Shown here: one piece after another, positions 16,812 to 25,311 of the stretch | How the letters are laid out: each line of letters starts with the position of its first letter | Numbering within the stretch: position 1 is the stretch's first letter | DNA from: Bacillota bacterium | Lineage (GTDB): Bacteria; Bacillota; Clostridia; Oscillospirales; Oscillospiraceae | DNA: 49,667 nt | Assembly: GCA_029225225.1 (NCBI GenBank) | Contig: JAQXWB010000012.1 | Span: 1 to 49,667, forward strand | Reading direction: 5' to 3' | Notes under the pieces: model-generated | What the model saw: only the letters and a program-made list of their open reading frames with translations | The model's database searches: none | What the model was told of the DNA's origin: nothing | Translations under genes and position numbers: made by a program

Positions 16812-17360
16812 TTACTTTACTTCAATGCTGGCAATGATTGCCTGCACATCGACGTCTTCCAAAGCGATCTTGCCGCCGTCATTTTCAAGGATCATCGTGA
16901 TCTGGATCTGCACATCACCATCCGTATAAAGCACGGCGGTCGGATAATCCATGTTATTGCAGGTAAAGCCGTTCCATGTGTACCCGCCAATCTGTGTCGG
17001 CTCGAGATCTACGACATCATCGTACCAATCCGAGGAAACATACATTGTATTATCCGGGTAATAGTTGATCTGGACATAGGGCTTGGTAAAGAGATCAAAA
17101 TCATTCTCGCCGCCCTTGCAGATTTGCAGCGCGGTCGGATCGTTCTCGCCGTCGTACTCATCAAACAGATCAGACACTGGGAAAGCCTTCCAGCCGTTCG
17201 GGACAAGTGCGCTGACATTGCCGGCGTCGTAGGTCTCACCCTTGACCTCGTCCGCCGTCTTGGGCGCTTCCTCCTTATCGCCGCCGCAGCCGGCGAGCAT
17301 CGCCGTGCAGAGTACGAGGGCAAGCATAAGTGCCATTACTTTTTTAACGTTCTTTTTCAT
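16812..17360 (-). CDS. Putative lipoprotein
   Basis: A 182-residue lipoprotein. MKKNVKKVMALMLALVLCTAMLAGC gives a lipobox with Cys25. The mature part starts with a short acidic linker, then a compact domain with VSALVPNGWKAFPVSD that resembles PsbP/DUF1795-like extracellular folds, in which a protein describes 'values for a given component' as single beta sheet. The resemblance is only in style. The start ATG follows AAAGGATG at moderate spacing. Upstream on the same strand is the Cys-rich small protein, 19 bases away, so the two are probably cotranscribed. Confidence 0.78.
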   Translation of the reverse strand: MKKNVKKVMALMLALVLCTAMLAGCGGDKEEAPKTADEVKGETYDAGNVSALVPNGWKAFPVSDLFDEYDGENDPTALQICKGGENDFDLFTKPYVQINYYPDNTMYVSSDWYDDVVDLEPTQIGGYTWNGFTCNNMDYPTAVLYTDGDVQIQITMILENDGGKIALEDVDVQAIIASIEVK

Positions 17361-17379
17361 ATTTTTTCATCCTTTCCTT

Positions 17380-17754
17380 TCATATGACTGCCTCGATGAG
17401 AGGCGGCATGACCGGAGCGCCTTGCTCATTTAGCTGAGAAGCACAGTGAATGCACATATCCAGATCCTCGCAGATCAGGAAGCATCGATTGCAGACCGTT
17501 CTGCGGCAAATGGGGCAATAATTAAAGCTCTCTGCCGCATCACTGACCGCCGCGTTTCTCGCCCGCTCGTGTTCCTTTTGATAGAGGGTGTCGAATACGA
17601 TACGCTTCCCCTCGCTCAGCGGAGACACGCCCGCCTTTGAAAAACGGATCTGTCTGCTTTTCCAGACTTCCCCGCATTCGGCGCAGCGGACAGAGAAGGA
17701 AAATACTTCGCGCGTCGAGCAATCCTTCAAGATGGCATCTACGATTTCTCTCAA
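17380..17754 (-). CDS. Cys-rich small protein, zinc binding likely
   Basis: A 124-residue soluble protein with two zinc-type knots: CAECGEVW near residue 24, and CPICRRTVCNRCFLICEDLD followed by CIHC near residues 80-103. The central part is charged (KEHERARNAAV). The start is TTG: a TGA stop lies in frame only three codons upstream and no ATG is available, while AAGGGCGGTG lies upstream. The 13-bp palindrome GTACTCAGAGTAC lies about 70 bases before the start and could be an operator. Function is unknown; the cysteine pattern is the only clue. Confidence 0.72.
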   Translation of the reverse strand: MREIVDAILKDCSTREVFSFSVRCAECGEVWKSRQIRFSKAGVSPLSEGKRIVFDTLYQKEHERARNAAVSDAAESFNYCPICRRTVCNRCFLICEDLDMCIHCASQLNEQGAPVMPPLIEAVI

Positions 17755-17949
17755 CGATATTCACCGCCCTTTGCGTTTCGGTTTGGCAACAGCATAACAG
17801 AGAATACGCAGGAAATCCATGGTACTCAGAGTACTTTACTGGGAAAGTAGCCCAAGGATAAGTATAGATTGCACAATTATCATCGCAGTGTTTTGTGCAT
17901 TTTGCGCATTCTTGAGGAAGGGACCCGTCTGTCATTCCTATCCCCCCTG

Positions 17950-17998
17950 CATGAAAAAGGCCACCCGGTGCGCGCGAATCCTCGTGCGCACCGGGTGG
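17950..17998 (-). terminator. Terminator of the membrane LuxR-type gene
   Basis: On the minus strand a 13-bp stem CCACCCGGTGCGC / GCGCACCGGGTGG with a 12-nt loop is followed by CCTTTTTC. It lies 15 bases after the stop at 18014. Confidence 0.88.
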
Positions 17999-18013
17999 GT
18001 AGCAGTATAAAAT

Positions 18014-19609
18014 TCAAACACAATCCGTCAGCTCGTTCAGGCGGTCGAGGCGGCGAAAAAGGTCGATATACAGCATCAGTTCATCCCTGGAAGCAATGCC
18101 TAATTTTTGATAGATATTGCTGTTATGCTTTTTCACGGTGTGGATACTGACAAACGCCAAATCGGGAATTTCCGTGATCTCATGTCCGTCAATATAATAC
18201 TTCAAAATACCTCGTTCTGCCGTGGAGAGCGTCTTTGCCCGCTCGGAGAAGGTATGAAACAATTCCTCAATGTTCGGAGGTAAGGCATTGGCCGCTTGCA
18301 GCGTCTTTGCGTTTGATTTGGAATGTACAAACTGCACCAATTCGTCCAGCTCTGCAATGCCTGTTACGCTGTTCTCCGGAATTTCGTCGGATTGGATGAC
18401 CTGTATTGTGTGCAAAATCGGCTGCACAAAACGTTTCGAGAGGAAGAGAGATAGGCATAGCGCAATCGCAAACAACAGTACTGAGCATCCGATCAGGAGC
18501 AGACGGTTGGTATTACGATATGCGCCGTAAGTATTTTCAGGAATCAGCACCGCCGTGACCAGTTCGTTGCCGTCAGCCCCGCGTACACTTGTTTTGCAGT
18601 GCAGACCGATATATCGGTTGCCGCCGTCAAAATATGTGTTAAAATATTTTCCTTTCTGAACGGCAAGTGCATTCGCATCTGACAGGAAAGTACCGTCAAC
18701 GCTGCCGGTTAATCCTTTATCCAGCAAAAGCTTTCCGCTCTGCACAGGTGCAAGCAAGGTAATCATCGGGCCAAACGAGCCGTTCAGTTCCGGATAAGAA
18801 AGGTAACAGTAGAGAGAAGACAGCTCCACGCCGCACAAACCGCAGACCCTGCCGTCTGGAGTCAGTATCGGAACGCACAGGAGCTGCACATCCTCCCAAG
18901 TATCCGTCAGCCGAAAGCGCTCCGTCCAGCAGCAGGCATCCGCTAAGCGCTCCACCTCTGCCTCCATCCAAGCGTCATAGCCGGGAAAACGTTCGGTGTC
19001 AAACTCCAAATTCCAGCGGTTGTGCAGTTCCAGCCGCTCTGCGCGGGCAATGTCCGGAATTCCGCGGAAGAAAACAACATCCTGCTTCGCCGTGCCTTTT
19101 GCGCTGAGATTTGCATAGCGCAGATAGATCCCGGTGGCTGAATGTGACGCCTTGTCAGCGCCGGTGTTGGTTGTGGCATTCAGCACCAGATAAGCGCCGC
19201 TGCATTGGGATAGCTGTAAGGTCATATACAAACGCGGCAACAAATCCTCTTGCAGTTTTTGCAGAAGCTCAGGGTTATCGTTGAGGTCATTTATTGTCAA
19301 CCCGTTTCCGGTCAGCACACTTTCCAGCGTTCGTGAAATCTGTTCAGACAGGGCGATGCTGTTGGCATCCAGCGACTCCATATGCTGTTCGAGCTGTAAT
19401 TGGGCATTATCGAGCTGTAATTGCAGTGTTTCGCCGGCTTTTTGCGCATCATTGGAAAAAACGCCGGCAACGCTGAGGATCAGAACCAGCACTGCGGCAA
19501 GGCCCAACAGCATCGAAAGCCAATAGAGCAGCAGCCGCCGCTGCATGCTGACACTCTGCTTCTTAATTTGGGCGGTTAAGCGGAGAATTTCTTTTATTCT
19601 GCTCATCAT
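18014..19609 (-). CDS. Membrane-anchored LuxR-type transcriptional regulator with extracellular sensor
   Basis: About 531 residues. TM1 (LLLYWLSMLLGLAAVLVLIL) is near residues 25-50. A large extracytoplasmic domain follows, beginning with a coiled coil (LQLQLDNAQLQLEQHME) and continuing as a probable Cache-like sensor. TM2 (LLLIGCSVLLFAIALCLSLF) is near residue 370. The C-terminus is a LuxR/GerE helix-turn-helix (LSTAERGILKYYIDGHE, SIHTVKKHNSNIYQKLGI). It lacks a receiver or kinase domain, so signal and DNA binding are joined in one chain across the membrane. AGGAGGGGCG precedes two adjacent ATGs; either may be used. It is downstream of the solute-binding lipoprotein, a likely partner. Confidence 0.85.
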   Translation of the reverse strand: MMSRIKEILRLTAQIKKQSVSMQRRLLLYWLSMLLGLAAVLVLILSVAGVFSNDAQKAGETLQLQLDNAQLQLEQHMESLDANSIALSEQISRTLESVLTGNGLTINDLNDNPELLQKLQEDLLPRLYMTLQLSQCSGAYLVLNATTNTGADKASHSATGIYLRYANLSAKGTAKQDVVFFRGIPDIARAERLELHNRWNLEFDTERFPGYDAWMEAEVERLADACCWTERFRLTDTWEDVQLLCVPILTPDGRVCGLCGVELSSLYCYLSYPELNGSFGPMITLLAPVQSGKLLLDKGLTGSVDGTFLSDANALAVQKGKYFNTYFDGGNRYIGLHCKTSVRGADGNELVTAVLIPENTYGAYRNTNRLLLIGCSVLLFAIALCLSLFLSKRFVQPILHTIQVIQSDEIPENSVTGIAELDELVQFVHSKSNAKTLQAANALPPNIEELFHTFSERAKTLSTAERGILKYYIDGHEITEIPDLAFVSIHTVKKHNSNIYQKLGIASRDELMLYIDLFRRLDRLNELTDCV

Positions 19610-19695
19610 CGCCCCTCCTAAGCTGTGACATATCATGCGATTTTATGATCAACGGCAGTTCGCCGCGTCGCACCCCGATAAACGAAACGACCACT

Positions 19696-19808
19696 GTACG
19701 GCGGAGACATGTCCCCAATGACCGCGTAAGCGGCAGATGGCAGACATAAAGAAATTTCTACCCATTCGGTAGTTCCTACAGCGGCGGGGACATGTCCCCG
19801 CCCTACAT
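19696..19808. repeat. Two REP-like GGGGACATGTCCCC palindromes
   Basis: GTACGGCGGAGACATGTCCCC (19696-19716) and the fuller CTACAGCGGCGGGGACATGTCCCCGCCCTAC (19776-19806). Related copies are near 10273 and 39293. They occupy the gap between the LuxR-type gene and the solute-binding protein gene; the second could act as a transcription terminator for the latter. Confidence 0.75.
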
Positions 19809-19830
19809 CAGCCGACCGAAAAATTTAAGC

Positions 19831-21159
19831 CTATTTCCCGTAATATTGCTGCAGATCTTGCAAAGCTTTTGAAGCCGCAGCGCTCAGATCCTCGCCTCCG
19901 TCGTATTCCTTCAGCGCGGCGCTGAGAAGCAAACGCACCTGGGCTTCAAAGGAAGTCTCCAGTGAAAGATAGTCCTCCCGCTGTGGCGGTGTGTAGAAGG
20001 AATATTCCTCCTGTGTCTTTAAGAACGCGCGATACAGCTCCCTGTATTTCGGATTCTCTAACCTTTCGATTGCCTGCGGAAGATAAGTATCAAACGCCTC
20101 CTGCGTCACGGGCATATAGCCCAAGCGGGTCACCAGCTCGACATTTTGCTCCGGTGCGGTCAGCCACTTCAGGAAAACCATTGCCGCCTTCTCGCGCTCC
20201 GGCGTGGATCTCACCGTGCAGATCCCTGCGCCGCGCTGCATGACGAGCTTCTCGCCGCCTTCAAAAATCGGGCACGGGCGGGCAAGATACTCGACCGCCT
20301 CGGAGGTGTTGTCCGGATATGTCACAATGTCGGAGTAGTAAAGGACGCTTGCAGAGGAGGCAACGGAGACTACCGCATCACCCGTGCGCAACGGCTCCGT
20401 CGCGTAACCGTCATAGAGCCACACACCGCCTTGCAGTGCTGCCTCGGCGTAGGGCTGCCAAGCCTTTGCGAACGCAGAACCGAAAGCAATGCCGTCCTCA
20501 TCGAAGAAGGATTCTCCTAAGGCTTCAACGCCGACCTGAAAATAATTAAAATGATAGTCGTGTACAAAGAAGGTCTTTCCTCCACTCCACTCGGTATAGC
20601 GCGCCGCCGTTGCAAAGAGCCCTTCCCATGTATCAAGATCATCAACCGTAGCGCCGGTGTCCGCCGCGAAGCGGTCAAACAGCGTTTTGTTGATAAACAG
20701 GATCTCCGTCGATTTTGCGACCGGCAGGATGGCGAGACGGCCATGGATCGTGCCTTCCTCGACAAACGCGGGAATAAAAGCAGACAGCTCCTGCTCTGAG
20801 AAATAATCCCGGTAATCCACAAGTATATTTTCATCCGGCATGGCGAGCACTGTCTTCGGATAGGAGATGAACATATCAGGAAGCTCCGCCGCGCCCGGAT
20901 CGTTGTTGGCTGCCGACAATACAGCTTCGTGAATGGTATTCGTGTTGGTTACGGAGGTCACTTGTATCGTGATATTGTGTTCCTTGCCGACGGTCTGATT
21001 GAATTGAGCAATCAGGTCATTCAGCGGAGAGTCCGTCTGCCCGCCGTAAACATGCCAAATGGTCAGCGTAATCGGCTGTTCCTCCTGCGCGCTGTCACAG
21101 CCGCCAAGGGTGAGCAGTAAGAGCACGCACAGCAAAAAGGCTAAGAAGCGCTTCATCAT
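19831..21159 (-). CDS. ABC-type extracellular solute-binding lipoprotein (family 1, sugar type)
   Basis: A 442-residue lipoprotein receptor. MKRFLAFLLCVLLLLTLGGC gives a lipobox. The mature start ITLTIWHVYGG..LNDLIAQFN is typical of carbohydrate-binding family 1 receptors, and so are the C-terminal RGAGICTV and AAMVFLKWLTAPEQNVEL segments. The nearest genes are signalling genes; no permease or ATPase gene is in the window. It may therefore present a ligand to a sensor rather than a transporter. GGAGGTAA precedes a double ATG. A 7-bp inverted repeat GCCGAAC/GTTCGGC lies in the leader just upstream. Confidence 0.9.
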   Translation of the reverse strand: MMKRFLAFLLCVLLLLTLGGCDSAQEEQPITLTIWHVYGGQTDSPLNDLIAQFNQTVGKEHNITIQVTSVTNTNTIHEAVLSAANNDPGAAELPDMFISYPKTVLAMPDENILVDYRDYFSEQELSAFIPAFVEEGTIHGRLAILPVAKSTEILFINKTLFDRFAADTGATVDDLDTWEGLFATAARYTEWSGGKTFFVHDYHFNYFQVGVEALGESFFDEDGIAFGSAFAKAWQPYAEAALQGGVWLYDGYATEPLRTGDAVVSVASSASVLYYSDIVTYPDNTSEAVEYLARPCPIFEGGEKLVMQRGAGICTVRSTPEREKAAMVFLKWLTAPEQNVELVTRLGYMPVTQEAFDTYLPQAIERLENPKYRELYRAFLKTQEEYSFYTPPQREDYLSLETSFEAQVRLLLSAALKEYDGGEDLSAAASKALQDLQQYYGK

Positions 21160-21289
21160 TTACCTCCGCACCACAGCCGAACAGGGTCGCCTCCCGTTCG
21201 GCGCAAAAAAAGTTGAGTATCCTAAACCATTATATTATTATACAGCTTTTTTCCATTCCTGCATGAATCGAAAGATCTATAGAAAATAG

Positions 21290-21375
21290 AGATTGCCACG
21301 GCGCAAGCGCCTCGCAATGACAGATAAGCAACCCCCATTTGTCATTGCGAGGAGCGAAGCGACGTGGCAATCTCA
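21290..21375. repeat. GTCATTGCGAG repeat, tail-to-tail pair
   Basis: AGATTGCCACGGCGCAAGCG..CTCGCAATGACA faces TGTCATTGCGAGGAGCGAAG..GTGGCAATCTC. The pair is in the opposite arrangement to that at 16647. Together with a TTTGTACGCAGTCAGTAATTC tail it fills most of the 273-bp gap between the regulator gene and the solute-binding gene. Confidence 0.85.
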
Positions 21376-21432
21376 GAGTGTAAATTTGTACGCAGTCAGT
21401 AATTCCAGCGCCCCAAGGATCAAGCCTCGCTG

Positions 21433-22074
21433 CTACTCGGCGCAAGGCTCCAAGCTAATCGCAATGCCGCTGACCCTTGCTTGGATGGCCAGCGCCGTGC
21501 GGCTCTCGCAGCCGGTTTTTTCCAGCATATGATGAATATGGTTTTTCACGGTACTCTCTGAAATACAAAGCTGTTTTGCGATGGCGGCATTTGAAACACC
21601 GGTAGTCATAATGCGCAGCACCTCCAGTTCGCGTTCGGTAAATTCCGTACTGGTTGCGATGCCGAGCTTAACGGGCTGCACACTGTCGGGGTAGACCGAC
21701 TCGCCCGCTATCGTCCGATCCATCACCTGTAGAATCGACTCTTTCGAGGCTTCCTTATACCAAAAACTGTCGATGCCAATCGCCCGCGCCTTTTTCAGCC
21801 ATGAGGCCTCCGGCATAGAGGTCACGGCAATGATCTTTATCTCCGGGCAGTGCTTTTTGATTCTCGCCGCCGCGTCCAAGCCGTTGGAGCCGTCCGACAT
21901 AAGAATGTCCATAAGGACAAGATCAATGGCGTGCTTCAGAACAAACGTGTCCGCGAACGCAGCGGATTCGACGGAATAAACCATCTCATATGCCTCCGAA
22001 GAATTTACGATCATCTCAAAAAGCTGCCTCGATATAAATTGGTCATCGACAATCATCACTTTTGTCTTTGTCAT
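21433..22074 (-). CDS. NarL/FixJ-family response regulator
   Basis: A 213-residue two-component regulator. The receiver domain has D10-D11, the phosphoacceptor D56 (LVLMDILMSDG), T85 (IAVTSMPE) and the conserved lysine (FWYKEAS). A GerE-type helix-turn-helix follows (FTERELEVLRIMTTG, AIAKQLCISESTVKNHIHHM). The start is one base after the kinase stop, and GGAG lies within the kinase 3' end, so the two are translated together. It should control nearby genes, perhaps the solute-binding protein gene. Confidence 0.94.
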   Translation of the reverse strand: MTKTKVMIVDDQFISRQLFEMIVNSSEAYEMVYSVESAAFADTFVLKHAIDLVLMDILMSDGSNGLDAAARIKKHCPEIKIIAVTSMPEASWLKKARAIGIDSFWYKEASKESILQVMDRTIAGESVYPDSVQPVKLGIATSTEFTERELEVLRIMTTGVSNAAIAKQLCISESTVKNHIHHMLEKTGCESRTALAIQARVSGIAISLEPCAE

Positions 22075-22075
22075 T

Positions 22076-23365
22076 TTAGCATACTCCTTTGGGCAGCTCT
22101 ATCCGCAGTAAAAAGCGTGGCGTTGCCTCCGTTTTCATTGTTCCTCCTGCCGTCTCCACGGTATTGCGCAGATTCAAAAGTCCGCCGGTTTCGCATATCG
22201 CTCCCGTAGGCGGAATGCCGTTGTTGGTCAGCGTCGCCGTAAGTACGGTTTCGTTTGAGCAGAGCTTCAAGTACAATTTGTTGCCCTTTGCGTGCTTTAC
22301 GGTATTTGTCAGACATTCATGCACCGCCGCAATGATCACCGCTCTCTCGCGATCATTCTCCGGCACCTCTCCGTCTTGTACAATCTGCACATCGACCGAT
22401 TGCGCTGCCTTGGAAAGCAGCTCCCAATCACTGCACCGTCTGACCGGTGAAGCCTCGTTTCTCAGCACCGCTACGGTTTGCCGCCATAGGAGCAATAGCG
22501 CATCGCGGTTTCGCTCCGCCATCGGCTGATCCAAATAGGCGCGAAACGCAAGCAAAGAACGTCCCACATCATCATGCACCCGCATCTTCGCGGTCAACAG
22601 TTCTTTTTCCATCGTGCTGCGCTCTACCTCGCGGCTGTACCGCCGCAGGCGCTCATTCACCCGCTTCAAGGCTGCGTTCCGGGCATCCAATTCCTCCCCA
22701 AGATGGTGCTGTTCCGTCACATCGTAGGCAATCAGCTCCTGCACTGCGGCGCGTCTTACCGTAAGCGTTCTGACGCGAAAGTCCCAAACCTTCCCGTCTT
22801 CCGTACGCACGATCACCGTCGGCTCGGTACGAAGAAACTCCGCCTTTTCCTCTCCGTGCCGCAAGCTTTGCAGAAAAGCGTCCGCATTGAGCAGCGTCGT
22901 ACCGAACAGCTCGGCACTGATGCGATTCATTCGCATATTAACCAGTAGCGGCTGACCGTCCGCATGAAAAAAGCAAATGCCGTCAGGCAGTGCGTCAAGG
23001 CTTTCCTTTACTGACATCGACGTAAGCATCGTTTTCCGCTGTTGTCTCAAATGCTGCAAGAGCGCCGCTTCCGCCGAGGCCATCAGAGTCAGAAGCGCAG
23101 CCAAAACGCCATAAGGCATTGCTCCAGTCATTTTACCGAGATTCACGGGTGTAAAGCCGTTGACTTTGCAATTGGAAACATCGCCGATTCCCTGCAACAG
23201 CAAGACGGCAATCGCAGTTAGAAGCACCGAAAAAGCCAAACGCCAATCTCTTCGCCGCATAGAGCAGACAGAGACGAGAAGATACACCGCGCCCGCCATC
23301 AGCAGAAGTGCAAAAACACCAAAAAAGCCTTGCGTTGCATTCGAAAGCGTGTCATAGCGGCTCAT
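22076..23365 (-). CDS. Membrane sensor histidine kinase (HisKA_3/NarX type)
   Basis: A 429-residue kinase. Three or four N-terminal membrane helices (GVFALLLMAGAVYLLVSV, LAFSVLLTAIAVLLLQGIG, LAALLTLMASAEAALL) are followed by a PAS-like domain at about residues 120-225. The dimerisation helix has MRVHDDVGRSLLAF, matching the H-D/E-x-x-G phosphoacceptor motif of the NarX class. The ATPase domain retains the N box (ECLTNTVKHAKG), a degenerate G1 (TNNGIP) and G2 (GGLLNLR). The start overlaps the preceding gene by ATGA. It is the likely partner of the adjoining regulator. Confidence 0.9.
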   Translation of the reverse strand: MSRYDTLSNATQGFFGVFALLLMAGAVYLLVSVCSMRRRDWRLAFSVLLTAIAVLLLQGIGDVSNCKVNGFTPVNLGKMTGAMPYGVLAALLTLMASAEAALLQHLRQQRKTMLTSMSVKESLDALPDGICFFHADGQPLLVNMRMNRISAELFGTTLLNADAFLQSLRHGEEKAEFLRTEPTVIVRTEDGKVWDFRVRTLTVRRAAVQELIAYDVTEQHHLGEELDARNAALKRVNERLRRYSREVERSTMEKELLTAKMRVHDDVGRSLLAFRAYLDQPMAERNRDALLLLWRQTVAVLRNEASPVRRCSDWELLSKAAQSVDVQIVQDGEVPENDRERAVIIAAVHECLTNTVKHAKGNKLYLKLCSNETVLTATLTNNGIPPTGAICETGGLLNLRNTVETAGGTMKTEATPRFLLRIELPKGVC

Positions 23366-25032
23366 TTTGCTGCACCTCCCATGGGCAGAATCAGGCAGAT
23401 GTATTCCGTCTGTTCTTCGGTCTCTATCGTCAATGTGCCGTGCTGCGCATGGATCTCAGCTTGCAGCGTCTTCTCAGGCAAGAAGCTGCTCGGCGCATTC
23501 AGTTCCATTTGCAGCGTCAGTCTGCCGTCATCAATGCGTAAACGCACGAATAGCGCGTCCATATCCGGAAGTGCAGCCTCTAAGGTCTCCTCAAACAGCG
23601 CATAGGCCAGCAAGATCGCTTCGCCGCCGAGCATCGCATCGCCGGAAACCTCTGCGTGTGCCTGTACGCCGTATAGACGCAGATATTCTAAGGATTCGGT
23701 AATCGCAAGATGCAGCTCGTTGCTTTCGATCTGACCTTTCTGATGGAATAGCAGTAATAGATTCGAACACCGTTTGACATAGGTATTCAAGATGCAGGCA
23801 TATTTCATCATCTGCTCAAAGGCTGCCTCCTCCTGCGGCGGTGCAGCAAGGAGGGTGCTGATCCGGTCAAGCTGCGGTTGGACGCTTCTTGCAATGCTGT
23901 CACATAAACGGTTTTGCTGTTCAATGCGGACGCGCTCCTCTGCCAGCGTGTTCTCCGCGTCCAGCATCGCATTCTCCTCCGCTATCACATCGCCCAATTC
24001 CTTCAACGCCCGATGCAAACGGTTGATTTCGGAGATATCCTTCGTCCAAAAGCCAAAGCCGCCGTGAATCGCGTGACTTCGCAGGGCAACGCTGCCGTCT
24101 TGCAGTAAAACCTCCCCTTCCTCCGCCGCACGAATCTGCGCCGGCGTCACGGTGTTTTTCTGTGCTGCACTGTAACGGATCGAGCCGTTTTGGTCCATAA
24201 CCCCCGCGCCGATGGAGGACGCGTTCCACAGATCGTTATAGCTGTCATTTGAGGGAAGCAGCCCCGCTAAAATCAGCCCCTCCATAAACGAACAGTAAAC
24301 AAAGCAGATGATCTCCGGTACCATAAACAGCGCGAGAATTCCATTGTCACCCCAGATAAAATAGCTCGCGAAGCACAACGCGCCAAGCGCCAACGGCATA
24401 AGCGGCATCCATATCTTTTTCCGGTTGCCATACACGGCGCATCGCCGAACCGAAACGGCAATCATCGCCACAAACAGCAAAAGCACCCACGCCATAGATG
24501 CAAAATAAAAAATGCCGTGGCTGTAGTTGTCCTCAGAGGAAACCACGCCGCCGGGAAAGCGAAAAGCGAGATGATGCAGATCGTTTGTGACAATGGCAAG
24601 CACGATGACGGCGGCGGGGATATACAGCAGCCTCCAAAGACGGCTGATCGGCTGATCCGTCGGTCTTCCGATATACAGCACGGAAAAGAACATCGGCAGC
24701 AGAATGAAGGTCTGCGGGAAATAGTAGAAGTACCAGCAGAGCCGCTCCCCAAGGGAATTGTGTGCGGTAAAAATATATTTTATCGTCCGCAGCATCATCC
24801 ATAGGATCACAAATACCGCAACGGCGATCAGATTCCTTCGGATTTCCGGCTGTATGATCCGGCGCTGAAGCTGCGAAATCCAGATAAGTGCCGCAGCAGT
24901 AAAGAGCGTGCAGATCAGCATATTGTAGGTAAAGCCTTCCATATTCTGTAAACAATACCGAACGACACCCGACAGCAGCACAAGTATGACGCAAACGCCG
25001 TTCAGCACTTTTGTTTTTTTACTGTTACGCAC
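23362..25032 (-). CDS. Multi-helix membrane sensor resembling a histidine kinase but lacking key residues
   Basis: About 556 residues. Eight hydrophobic segments in the first 270 residues resemble the 'histidine kinase N-terminal 7TM' sensor class. A short PAS-like segment (GSIRYSAAQKNTVTP) and a long coiled coil follow. At the place of the phosphoacceptor helix the sequence is NRLCDSIARSVQPQLDRI, with no histidine. The C-terminal ATPase-like region has LFEETLEAALPDMDALFVRL without the N-box asparagine and shows no G boxes. I read it as a pseudokinase. Two GTG codons are possible starts; the one at 25032 has AGAGG at better spacing. First gene of the signalling operon. Confidence 0.8.
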   Translation of the reverse strand: MRNSKKTKVLNGVCVILVLLSGVVRYCLQNMEGFTYNMLICTLFTAAALIWISQLQRRIIQPEIRRNLIAVAVFVILWMMLRTIKYIFTAHNSLGERLCWYFYYFPQTFILLPMFFSVLYIGRPTDQPISRLWRLLYIPAAVIVLAIVTNDLHHLAFRFPGGVVSSEDNYSHGIFYFASMAWVLLLFVAMIAVSVRRCAVYGNRKKIWMPLMPLALGALCFASYFIWGDNGILALFMVPEIICFVYCSFMEGLILAGLLPSNDSYNDLWNASSIGAGVMDQNGSIRYSAAQKNTVTPAQIRAAEEGEVLLQDGSVALRSHAIHGGFGFWTKDISEINRLHRALKELGDVIAEENAMLDAENTLAEERVRIEQQNRLCDSIARSVQPQLDRISTLLAAPPQEEAAFEQMMKYACILNTYVKRCSNLLLLFHQKGQIESNELHLAITESLEYLRLYGVQAHAEVSGDAMLGGEAILLAYALFEETLEAALPDMDALFVRLRIDDGRLTLQMELNAPSSFLPEKTLQAEIHAQHGTLTIETEEQTEYICLILPMGGAAK

Positions 25033-25071
25033 AGGCAACACCTCTTTTCTGTGCAGGGTTTCGCTACGCCT

Positions 25072-25100
25072 ATTATCCCGAAGGTTGATTTATTTGTCAA
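25072..25100 (-). promoter_or_regulatory. Promoter of the signalling operon
   Basis: TTGACA-N17-GATAAT on the minus strand, about 40 bases before the chosen start. It lies divergent to the promoter at 25232. Confidence 0.8.
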
Positions 25101-25231
25101 GTCAGTTTGTCCCGACTGTAAGCACTTTTTCCGCCATTGCCACGAAAAAACCTCGGAAGACCCACGCTTCGCTCGCTCTTTTTCCAAAAACGCATGAAGC
25201 GGAAAAACATGAAAAGATGAACAGTTTGGAA

Positions 25232-25260
25232 TTGACAACACGCAGGCTATAGGCTATAAT
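25232..25260 (+). promoter_or_regulatory. Promoter of the lipoprotein gene at 25312
   Basis: TTGACA-N17-TATAAT, perfect consensus, 52 bases upstream of the start codon. Confidence 0.85.
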
Positions 25261-25311
25261 TAAATTGACTTTACAAAATTGCAAAATATTTTCCAAACGG
25301 AGTTATGTTAA

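Noticed and set aside
17540-17935. Cys-containing 131-residue minus ORF (CAKCTKHCDDNC)
   Set aside because: It overlaps the 124-residue zinc-type gene in another frame and lacks a ribosome binding site. The cysteine run is interesting but it continues into low-quality sequence, so I keep the TTG-start gene instead.
21230-21532. Small ORFs on both strands between the regulator and the solute-binding gene
   Set aside because: They are repeat sequence with no ribosome binding site and no protein-like composition.
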